Shown here piece after piece: positions 54,896 through 64,000 of a stretch of DNA of 64,000 nucleotides. Source of the DNA: Bolinopsis microptera. Lineage: Eukaryota; Ctenophora; Tentaculata; Lobata; Bolinopsidae. The position numbers and the translations under genes were made by a program. Below the pieces are notes generated by a model, which worked only from the letters and a program-made list of their open reading frames with translations, was not told the origin of the DNA and made no database searches. How positions within the stretch are numbered: position 1 is the stretch's first letter; each line of letters begins with the position of its first letter. Location: the NCBI RefSeq assembly GCF_026151205.1, contig NC_087078.1:11232175-11296174 (forward strand), written 5' to 3'.

Positions 54896-55555
54896 ATTTT
54901 AGCTGACGTCTAATTATGAACAATGTGAAATCTGACACAAGTATACATGATTTAGAGATTACTTGTATTTGATGTTTTCAGTGAAATTTTGTTGTTTATT
55001 TGTAATGTTGTTTGTTTATTTCCAATAAGTTGATCAGGACATGGTTTTTACACACAACTTTTGTCTTTGTTTTGTTTTCAAGAGGCAGGAAATAAAAATC
55101 ATGAAAAACAAGAATTACTGCGTAACGTTCAATACAAAGTTTTTGGAAAATGTTTAGTCACTGTTATAATCACTCACAGGACCATTACGCTTCTTTTGGT
55201 ACCCCACATGGCTAGTATAGAACAATTTTCAAACAAGGCAATTATCTTGCCAATTTTCGCCGTTTTCGCCTTTTATGCCCGTATGGTGTATTGGGAAGAG
55301 CCAAACTTATTTTCACTGAGTTCAGTGGGCCAATACCTTTCTTTTGGTACCCCACAAGCCTAGTCTACTATCAATATAAGCATTTCGGATTTTTCGGATT
55401 TTTAAAAAAGGGCGTGGCCCGTATAGGGGTGTTCCCGCCAAAATAAAAATTGCCACCTATAAAAATCCTTTAGTTTAGGCTTCCAACTAGTGATTCTTGA
55501 AGTCAAATTGCTTTTACTAAACTAATCCCACGCCATTACATACCCTCCCTAACTA

Positions 55556-56665
55556 AGAGGGTACTAAAAAAGAAAATTTTGATTACGTAATCAACAGCCA
55601 AACCTGACAAGAATATTAGTTGTTTCCGATCAGACCTTGTTGTCGAGTTTCACAGTCAAAGGCTGTTTCTCGCTTCCAGAATCGATTTCCTCGTAACATA
55701 CATCGCTCATTCAAATTTTAGTTAAAAGTACGTTTAATGTAGTCATTTTACAAAAGATTAGCCGAAAATGTACACGTAACCCTTCTCCACAATACGTATT
55801 ATTATATCGCAGAACAATTGAAACTCTAACATTTTCTTCGTTTTTTGGTAATATTTTGAGATAAATAAACACAATACAAAGACAAAAAATCCTTGCAAAT
55901 ACACGAAGAGAAACTCACACGAATGAAAACAGCAAATAAGGGGAACTAGTGCACCGCTCTGGGGAGCGTGCTTGCATTTTTAGTGCCCGTCTCAAAAGTG
56001 TACCGATCCCGTAATAAAGACGGTACACAATCGAGCGGGACACGGTACGCCGGATCAAGTGGTCAGAATATGCCCTGAGTCTCCACTCTCGGGGCATATA
56101 AAGACCCTGACCCACACACTCACCCTGAGCATCAAAAGTTCCAACGTCTCGTCCTTTTCGGATATAGCCTCTTACGCGTTGTTTTGGCACTGGATAAGAT
56201 GGTAGTAGAATATGATAACGCAGGCGTTAACCGTTACACTTTAAATTTGAGGCCGTTATGTAGCTGTCTGTTCATCATATCTCTCCCTCATGTATTTCTC
56301 GTAATATCGCAGCGTAGCAGTGTCGTGATGTGTCACGTGATATGACTCACGACCACCGTAATTGGTAATCTATAGTCTCACTACTGTATAACTGGGTAAT
56401 TGCTTATAATATCAACAGTATAGTTGATGATTTGTCAAATGTTCGCTCTGCATGAATATTGAGCCGGTGCGACTGTGTATAAGTTTGGAAAGGAAAACAT
56501 TAACACACTCAAGATTTCACAACTAAATCCCCATCCAAACTGAACAAGGTCCTCAACCACACAACCACAGTTCGACCGGCGACCAACACCACTTTGTACT
56601 GCAGACCACACAACATGATCACCAAACACTGAGATAGAGACACAGAGCAGATTAATCCAGGAATG
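55556..56665. other. Gene-free 1.1 kb
   Basis: It holds a GC-richer block at about 55,940-56,170 with a CATATAAAG word and no recognised protein. It would include the 3' UTR of the minus-strand Sprouty-domain gene next to it. Confidence 0.4.
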
Positions 56666-59600
56666 TTAACCCCGGCTCTCTGACATGGACCTCTGAACCA
56701 CGTTCACATTAGGAGAGGCTGCCCGTCTGTCCGGGACCAGCTCGCTCTGTGCGCGTTGCACCTGGGGGGTGACACGCCCACGTGCAGTTCGCACGTGCTG
56801 CCCCTCGTCCACCTCGAAACCCATCATGTGAGCCTGTTCGGCCTCCTCCTCGTCATAATCCTCCTCCTCCTCCTCCTGGGGGAGAGATATCCGCACAGTG
56901 AGGGGCTCCAGTTGGGAGCTCACTCGAGGTTGCTCGGTTATCACTCTGTCTCCTTCAGATCCGTACCCACCGTCCTCTTGACCCTCCCTGAAATAAGAGC
57001 ATGCTAGGATGGTACATCTGAAAAGAGTTACAATAAACGATAAACTGATTGTTTGTGAGATATTGGTCTTACATCGAAAGTCTTACACCGGAAGTAATAG
57101 TGTTTGTTTTCATTATTTCAACACAAATCATTTCATAATAGTTTTCAGAGTGACTGAAAGTCATAAAAACATGTGCAACAGTGAACCCAAAAAATTGGAG
57201 ATTTGGCATTTAGAACATGAATGAACCATAAATTAACTTAATTGGTAATATTAATGCCGTAATGATCTGATGCTCTAATCTTCTTGGAGCATTAGCCACT
57301 ACAATATAATAGTGGAAATATGTATTGGAAATGTTACCCTTACAGTTATTACCTTACGAGATATACTTAAATGGTACGAAAGTCGGTGGTTTTTCGAAAA
57401 AACACCATATTTTTGGACTACCAAAATTTAGGTCACCATCATTATTTTCCCCAAATTATTTTTCACGTATTTTCCTTAATTATAACTTTATCGATTTACT
57501 CTCAACTTATCAATATAGTATTAGTAAGTTATAGATATGGTTCATCAAACAATCGATGAACACTAGTATTCTATCATTGAATTGCTTTAAAAATTATTTT
57601 GGACACGTTCCATTAAAAATAAGCAAGCTCTGTCACGACTATATTGTCCACGGCGGTGAAATTTCGGGATTAGTGAAAGATAACAAACACTGTCGGTCTC
57701 CTATACCCTCTGGAGGATTATAAGTTAAGTTGAGGCTAACTTTCAAAGGCTCGGATAAATTGTTTACAAGATGGAACAGCTGATCAGAGAAGATCTTTGT
57801 ATTCAATTTTCTCAAATATTAAGTTTCATTTTTGTAAAATAAGGAGATGGAAAAAATCCCCAAATACTATGATTTAAGTCGGGGTACGAAATGTGGCGGT
57901 TTTCGGAAAAAATTCCCATATTTTCGTTCCCAAATCATTTAGGTCACCGGAATTATGTCGAACATAAATATGTCTCGTAAGGTATACAAAAGCATTCCAA
58001 ATACAAGGAGTGAGTAAATTGCAAAATCTCAACAAGCTTATATATCAAACATCACTATCATGGACACTTCAAACCATCAACAAGAACTGACTACAGAAAA
58101 GTGCTCAACTTATCAAACCCAATACAAATGGCAAATCACTCTGAACTTACCGAGCTATAGAAAAACTAGCTATTCTTTTTGAACATGTTGTCTGAAAGTT
58201 GTTTTTTAGGGTGACCGACAACTGAACCCAATTAAACCTAGTTCCCACTAACCAATCAGCTTAATAGGTTAGGGGCAGGGCTAGGGTTAGGGTTAGGGTT
58301 AGGGTTAGGGTTAGGGTTAGGGTTAGGGTTAGGGTTAGGGTTAGGGTTAGGGCTAGGGTTAGGGTTAGGGTTAGGGTTAGTCTAAATTGTCTAAATTGGG
58401 TTCAGTTGTCCGGTAGCCGTTTTTTATAAAAGAAAAATTTATATTTTATTTGGCAGACCTCCAGTAAACCCATGAAATAAAGCAATCGTATTCGTCAAAG
58501 GACAACTAAACAGAAATCTTGCATCTTAGTTTCTTAAGTTGAAGTTGGCCCCTGATTTGTATGTGTTTTTCGGTTGTGATAATCAATTAGTTTTAAAACA
58601 ATACCCAACAAGCTCCGATTACCCCTTTAAACATAATTTCCCGATTAGACTACTTACTTTCTCTTGCTTGGTACCATGGTGGTTTTTTTCTTGATTGTAG
58701 TCAGGGAATGAGGTCCTCCTGTCAATCCAGCGTGCTGGGCTGCCAGCTCACAAACATTTAGTGGACACCTGGTTATAATAAACAGGGTCACATCATTGTT
58801 ATAATAAACATGGTCACATTATCAGACCTAAATCAGATTTCTATACATTTCACTTGCAATATTGAAGTTAAATTACATAATTCTTTGACTGTGGCTGACA
58901 CCATCATTACTGACTTGTCGATTTCATATCAAACGCTCATCATAATTACATGATCCACCATGTGACCACCATGTTGGACGTACCAGAAAACGAGACAAGG
59001 CGCACATACGACGGAGAGGAAACCCAACAAACACCAGTAAGTTGTGGTCATGCCGGCCCCGGGGCGACATCTCCCAATATCCTGGCCCTCGTCGTCTAGT
59101 GTGTCCTTCGTGAGATGGTACCTGAAGGAGACAATCTAGTCAGTCGTTGAGTGAGTCGTTCTAACTTAAACTACATTTATATTTTCAGCTATACAAGTTG
59201 TTGCGATCATCATGCTCATGGGGATTCCGAATTTCAAACTATTTAGTGTGTTAATTATTGGCGGATGGAAATTATAAGGCAATTTATTTGGTCTTTATTA
59301 ATTCAACGAATAAGGTTATTTATTAGTTAAATAAGGAAGGGTTATACCATGCTCCCTTGTAGCAGACGACACAGCAGGCACGATCCAGGGTCTCCCTCAT
59401 TTTGTTGGGAGCTGAGGGACATAACTCATCAGGGGATACCTCCTCGCCGAAATCAAACTGTTTGTTGCAATACCTGCAGTAATTGGTTCTTTTAGTTGTG
59501 ACCGTTTGTGGATTTGATAATTGGTGGATTAATTAAGCTGATAATACTGCGATAAAAAATTTTGTTCGGAAAGTGAGAAGAATCAGGAATAAGAGCAATC

Positions 59601-61543
59601 GCATGTTGCTGCTAGATGAATATCTGCTGATGGAATAGTTATAAATAGATTTTCCGGCAGAGGATCCTCTCTAATGTTCCAAACTTACTTGCATCGCTGA
59701 AATTTCTCCTCCTTTATCTCTGAGGAATACTCCTCTTCATCCGGTTTACCTTGTTGCTGAATATTACCGGAGACTGGAGTTGACGAATCACCTGAGTTTA
59801 TAAAACAATAAAGTCTGCAGAAATGATAAAACTGCTTTGATACATCCATGCATCATGGTTACTCGACGACATAGAGAATTTGCGACAGATTAGATAACGA
59901 ATGAATGATTACATGATAACATTAACTACCGTATAATCACTAGTCAAAACCTTGGTAACAATTAAATGAAAACTTACCAGTCTTAACAATAACAGCACTT
60001 TTCGTGTTCTCTGCCAGGGTGCCGGAGGGCTTGGGTCCGGCGGCGGCAGCGGCGGCGGGGCCCGAGCCTGAGGTTATTGGGTCGCAGTCAACTAGCTGCG
60101 AACTGGAGGAGATTTCACTCCACTGGTGTGAATAATACCCTGAAAAACAAGAGCCTGTAAATCATCTGATCACTGGTGTGAATAATACCCTGAAAAACAA
60201 GAGCCTGTAAATCAGATCACTGGTGTGAATAATACCCTGAAAAACAAGAGCCTCTAAATCATCTGATCACTGGTGTGAATAATACCCTGAAAAACAAGAG
60301 CCTGTAAATCATCTGATCACTGGTGTGAATAATACCCTGAAAAACAAGAGCCTGTAAATCATCTGATCACTGGTGTGAATAATACCCTGAAAAACAAGAG
60401 CCTGTAAATCAGATCACTGGTGTGAATAATACCCTGAAAAACAAGAGCCTGTAAATCATCTGATCACTGGTGTGAATAATACCCTGAAAAACAAGAGCCT
60501 GTAAATCATCTGATCACTGGTGTGAATAATACCCTGAAAAACAAGAGCCTGTAAATCATCTGATCACTGGTGTGAATAATACCCTGAAAAACAAGAGCCT
60601 GTAAATCATCTGATCACTGGTGTGAATAATACCCTGAAAAACAAGAGCCTGTAAATCATCTGATCACTGGTGTGAATAATACCCTGAAAAACAAGAGCCT
60701 GTGAATCATCTGATCACTGGTGTGAATAATACCCTGAAAAACAAGAGCCTGTAAATCATCTGATCACTGGTGTGAATAATACCCTGAAAAACAAGAGCCT
60801 GTAAATCATCTTATCACTGGTGTGAATAATACCCTGAAAAACAAGAGCCTGTAAATCATCTGATCACTGGTGTGAATAATACCCTGAAAAACAAGAGCCT
60901 GTAAATCATCTGATCACTGGTGTGAATAATACCCTGAAAAACAAGAGCCTGTAAATCATCTTATCACTGGTGTGAATAATACCCTGAAAAACAAGAGCCT
61001 GTAAATCATCTGATCACTGGTGTGAATAATACCCTGAAAAACAAGAGCCTCTAAATCATCTGATCACTGGTGTGAATAATACCCTGAAAAACAAGAGCCT
61101 GTAAATCATCTGATCACTGGTGTGAATAATACCCTGAAAAACAAGAGCCTGTAAATCATCTGATCACTGGTGTGAATAATACCCTGAAAAACAAGAGCCT
61201 GTAAATCATTTGATCACTGGTGTGAATAATACCCTGAAAAACAAGAGCCTCTAAATCATCTGATCACTGGTGTGAATAATACCCTGAAAAACAAGAGCCT
61301 GTAAATCATCTGATCACTGGTGTGAATAATACCCTGAAAAATAAGAGCCTGTAAATCATCTGATCACTGGTGTGAATAATACCCTGAAAAACAAGAGCAT
61401 ATAACAACTATATTGTGGATGAACGACTATGGATGAACGATTATGGCCTACAATTATTGATTTGAAAATAAATAAATAAAATGACCTGATAATGATTGGT
61501 TCCAATTTCCAAATAGCCTTTCATATTGCTCAAGCCATGTTAG
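56666..61543 (-). CDS. Sprouty/SPRED-domain protein, last seven exons (5' end not found)
   Basis: Exons in transcription order: 61543-61486, 60139-59978, 59791-59689, 59473-59348, 59121-58984, 58768-58658, 56987-56666, with agreeing phases. This gives 339 residues to a TAA. The Cys-rich Sprouty (SPR) domain spans exons 3 to 6: RCKYCNKQFDFGEE, ELCPSAPNKM, DRACCVVCYKGAWYHLTKD, DIGRCRPG, YWCLLGFLSVVCAPCLVFW, CPLNVCELAAQHAGLTGGP. The order and Cys spacing fit the family, which inhibits Ras/Raf/MAPK signalling at membranes. An EVH1 domain, needed to call it SPRED, would be upstream and was not found; Sprouty genes usually have one coding exon, so SPRED-like is favoured. Exon 2 has a poly-Ala run. 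After the SPR domain comes an unusual acidic tail (LPQEEEEEDYDEEEAEQ). The first exon listed is short and the least certain. Confidence 0.82.
57349..57981. mobile_element. Possible TIR element in the Sprouty-domain gene intron
   Basis: TACCTTACGAGATATA near 57,349 and TATGTCTCGTAAGGTA ending near 57,981 are inverted with one mismatch. Both ends also contain direct GGTACGAAA and TTTAGGTCACC words in the same orientation. No ORF. It lies in the intron between the last two exons. Confidence 0.55.
58213..58415. mobile_element. Interstitial TTAGGG array inside a small inverted-repeat element
   Basis: About 17 TTAGGG units (58,277-58,380; two read CTAGGG) are bracketed by inverted repeats: CCGACAACTGAACCCAATT (58,216-58,234) and AATTGGGTTCAGTTGTCCGG (58,394-58,413), with one indel. 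The array is in an intron of the Sprouty-domain gene, not at a chromosome end. Confidence 0.8.
60121..61400. repeat. 50-bp tandem array made of a splice acceptor, about 26 copies
   Basis: The unit (GATCACTGGTGTGAATAATA, CCCTGAAAAACAAGAGCCTG, TAAATCATCT; a few units are 46 bp) includes, on the minus strand, TTTTTCAG/GGTATTATTCACACCAG, which is the acceptor and first bases of the exon at 59,978-60,139. The unit adjacent to the exon is the genuine one; the others extend upstream into the intron, nearly identical to one another. Confidence 0.95.
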
Positions 61544-61599
61544 CTGTAAGAGGGAGATTGTACAGAATAAGAGTTCATTACAGGTTAAAATATTTGTCT

Positions 61600-61985
61600 T
61601 AATTCAAAGAAAGAAAACACGTTCCACGACCTACAAAAATCATTCGAAAACCACGATCAAAGAAAATTCAAAAGTAGAAAGCGCTCTTAATGATTTTATT
61701 TATCCTCAATGTAAATCATTCGAAAACAAAAACCATTCGAAAACCACGATCAAAGAAAATTCAAAAGTAGAAAGCGCTCTTAATGATTTTATTTATCCTG
61801 AATGTATATCCGACTGAGTGACGAGTGTACATACGACTGTTATTAATGAAAATATAACACGTTCCACGACCAACAAAATTCCTTTGAAAACCACGATAAA
61901 AAAGTTCAAAAGTAGAAAGCGCTCTTAATGATTTTATTTATCCTGAATGTATATCCGACTGAATGTATATCCGACTGTTATAACA
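61600..61985. repeat. Imperfect tandem triplication, about 100-180 bp units
   Basis: Three copies of a block with CGAAAACCACGATCAAAGAA, AAAAGTAGAAAGCGCTCTTA and ATGATTTTATTTATCCT, the first and third preceded by CACGTTCCACGACC. Confidence 0.85.
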
Positions 61986-64000
61986 CCTTTAAAATTATAG
62001 TGCACGTCCTGGAAATCGATTGCAAGAAAGAAAAATATATTACATTATGGGAGTTATACTTCAGAAACTAAATACAACCAGCTATCATCAGGTAAAAGGT
62101 ACACCGAAAGGCCAGACTCAAGAAGGAGAGAGATCAAACATTTGGAATTAGAGCATACGATTTAGTTGTGGTTAATTAGGTTATTGTGCTGGCTGCATAA
62201 TGTGTGTGGTTGTGCAGGTATAGTAAAACAATTTGCTCAATTAGTCAGTCAGTTTGCATAATCTTGACTCAGAAAGTATCATGATCTTGCTGTTTAATGT
62301 TGTGTATTTAGCTAATTGAGCTACAGAAATGCTAGTCAGTGGTCGTCAGGATTTTTCCATTTTACTAGATAGGGTTTGTGATGGTCGTAAGTTCCGCTAA
62401 AGTAAGTCTACTTGAATCCAGTGGCGTAACGTTGCCAAAGGAAAATGTTATACTGAACATTTAAGCTCGGTTTATGTCCCATATCTCGGTTAAAAGATTT
62501 GTCTGGAAATTATTTTGAACAAGCTAAGAGATCAAAGAAATTTATGGCATAATACCGGTTACCGCCATGTGTGCGATTTTAAATTTCTATGCCTTTAATC
62601 CGACTGATATACATGATGTAAGAACTATGTTTGTAGATTTTCCAGTTAAGTTTATCTCAACACCATGATGTGGCATGTGCTCGGGCAAACCAGAACCCAT
62701 CTATCAACAGATGCCTCGGATCGGCCTACACCTATAAGTATAGCAGGTCTTTCCGGGTAGTAAAGTTTTAGTGTAATCGATTGCATTGCTTGTGGTAGTA
62801 TAGGCACCGTACGCCTCTACCTATCTCAAAATGCCTTGCAGTCCCTCACTGAGGTTCCTCCCTGCAGTCCCTCACTGAGGTTCCTCCCTGCATGCAGTCC
62901 CTCCCTGCAGACCCCCAGAGTATGCGGTCCCTTCATCCTTGCTTACCATGCTACTTCTAGGAGTCGTACCCTCCTGGCTTGGCAGGATCAGGGACATTTC
63001 AATTCGATGGATTCAAATAATAACAATGTTCAGTAATTGCAAGAAACGCAGGTCTGTTATTCAGGAGTAAAATCCTTCTCGACAACTAAGAACGTTGTAT
63101 CATACCTATCGAATTATTAAATCATTATGATACAATGCTGAAACAAATATTACAGGCACTAGCATCACGGAATTACAATGCAAATAATAAAATACTATAA
63201 CAAAATACTGTGCAACTAAAAATTAGAGCTTATAGTTATACTTATAGGGGACGCCGTGACTTTTAACAATGGGCAGTATAAATCAAGTTTGCTGTGTGAG
63301 CTATACTAATAACTGCTTCGAATTGTATCGATATAATTTTACATGGAAAATGGAGATGTAGTCTGGGTGCTTTTCACGCTATTGTTTTGCCCTTACTTGC
63401 GTATTGTTGCCCAGAGCTCTAGGCGAGCTTATAAATCCACGGACACTGTAAGTGTAAATCAGACTATATAGGTATAGAGTATGTTTTGTCTCAGATATGC
63501 ATCTTAAGTGAGTGTTCTTGACTAGCTCCGTACTTTCTTAGACTTAGAGTGTAGGGGCCACTGCTGGAGTTTACCATGCATTGATCTTATATTTACAATA
63601 ATTCTGCAATCAATATTCGATGATCAATTATGTGTGAGTGATTGATTTTAGCAGAAATCGGTATTCGGTTATTAATGTTAGTGTTACAAAGGAGTAGGTA
63701 CAGATATAGGCCAGAAGGCAGAAACTTGCTACAAAACGGGTGAATGTGTAGAAACACTGGCCTGAAACAAAATAAGAAATGCAAAAATGTTAGAAGTTTC
63801 TATCATTTACACGTTTAACTATTTGCTCTCGTTGCAAAGTTGCAACGCTTTATAATATACGTCTACACGATATAATGCTACTTTTTCACAAGTAATATTC
63901 ACGAACAGGTGTGAATCTATCGAATATCTGGTATGGGTGCATGGTGTTAGAAATTGGAAGTGTTGACCAAGAAAACGCCGCAAGATGTCTGAATTTCTCC
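61986..64000. other. Gene-free end of the window
   Basis: A short direct repeat at 62,837-62,900 (GCAGTCCCTCACTGAGGTTC, twice). Any upstream exon of the Sprouty-domain gene could lie here, but I find none with a recognisable EVH1 motif. Confidence 0.4.

Larger units (their letters stand above)
50698..55555 (+). mobile_element. 4.85-kb DNA transposon with about 400-bp TIRs, nuclease and CXC ORFs
   Basis: Left arm 50,700 to about 51,103 and right arm about 55,162-55,553 are inverted copies. The outer ends are GTTAGGGAGG and CCTCCCTAAC, flanked by TA on both sides (TA duplication likely, but a longer one cannot be excluded). Each arm contains two direct sub-repeats with a TGTGGGGTACCAAAAG word. 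Between the arms are two long plus-strand ORFs overlapping by 34 bp and nothing else. Neither ORF has an RNase H-fold transposase that I recognise. The arms, the intact ORFs and the absence of other genes make a complete, possibly recently active element the simplest reading. Confidence 0.82.

Noticed and set aside
55061..55363. 100-codon plus-strand frame
   Set aside because: Lies mostly in the right inverted arm of the 4.85-kb element.
58277..58380. Chromosome end or telomere
   Set aside because: Gene exons continue on both sides and the array is short and flanked by inverted repeats.
60121..61400. CRISPR-like regular array
   Set aside because: The whole 50-bp unit is repeated with no unique spacers, in an intron of an animal gene; it is a satellite.

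Overview
This window looks like nuclear DNA of an animal, probably an early-branching or marine invertebrate. It has small spliced genes with short AT-rich introns, an intronless class A GPCR, a TTAGGG array, and an unusually rich mix of animal-type mobile elements (two kinds of LINE, a Penelope-like element, a solo LTR, hAT-, PIF/Harbinger- and mariner-like MITEs). I cannot fix the phylum. Nothing is bacterial: there are no operons, no Shine-Dalgarno logic and no CRISPR.

Layout. 1-112 holds the last exon of an unknown plus-strand gene. 113-15,500 is almost gene-free and is built from minisatellites (34, 51, 15 and 10 bp units), MITEs and LINE fragments. 15,521-18,921 (minus) is a three-exon OXR1/NCOA7-type gene with LysM and TLDc domains. 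About 19,390-28,480 is a LINE. Its intact ORF1 fuses an AlkB-like 2OG-Fe(II) dioxygenase to an SGNH hydrolase. Its endonuclease/RT ORF2 is broken by three later insertions, each with readable target-site duplications.

28,979-39,892 is a head-to-tail triplication of the 5' end of a GH47 alpha-mannosidase gene. Unit A is 2.4 kb. Units B and C are 4.2 kb each and carry the same 1.9-kb truncated LINE. Only unit C runs on into the full eleven-exon gene (39,196-48,097). Its largest intron hosts a minus-strand Penelope C-terminus, a GPCR gene and an inverted, truncated copy of that GPCR with its upstream region.

49,318-50,440 is a fold-back element. 50,700-55,553 is a 4.85-kb element with about 400-bp terminal inverted repeats and two overlapping ORFs. 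The first belongs to a large uncharacterised family; the second carries a PIN/FEN-like nuclease and a cysteine-rich CXC cluster. 56,666-61,543 (minus) holds seven exons of a Sprouty/SPRED-domain gene. The intron upstream of its second visible exon has been expanded by about 26 copies of a 50-bp unit, and each copy contains that exon's own splice acceptor and first bases. The last 2.4 kb holds short repeats and no gene I can support.

How it fits together. The host genes (oxidation resistance, ER glycan trimming, peptide or amine sensing, Ras/MAPK inhibition) share no pathway. The strongest candidates for undescribed biology are the LINE ORF1 with AlkB plus SGNH, the nuclease/CXC element, the triplicated mannosidase promoter-exon unit and the amplified splice acceptor.
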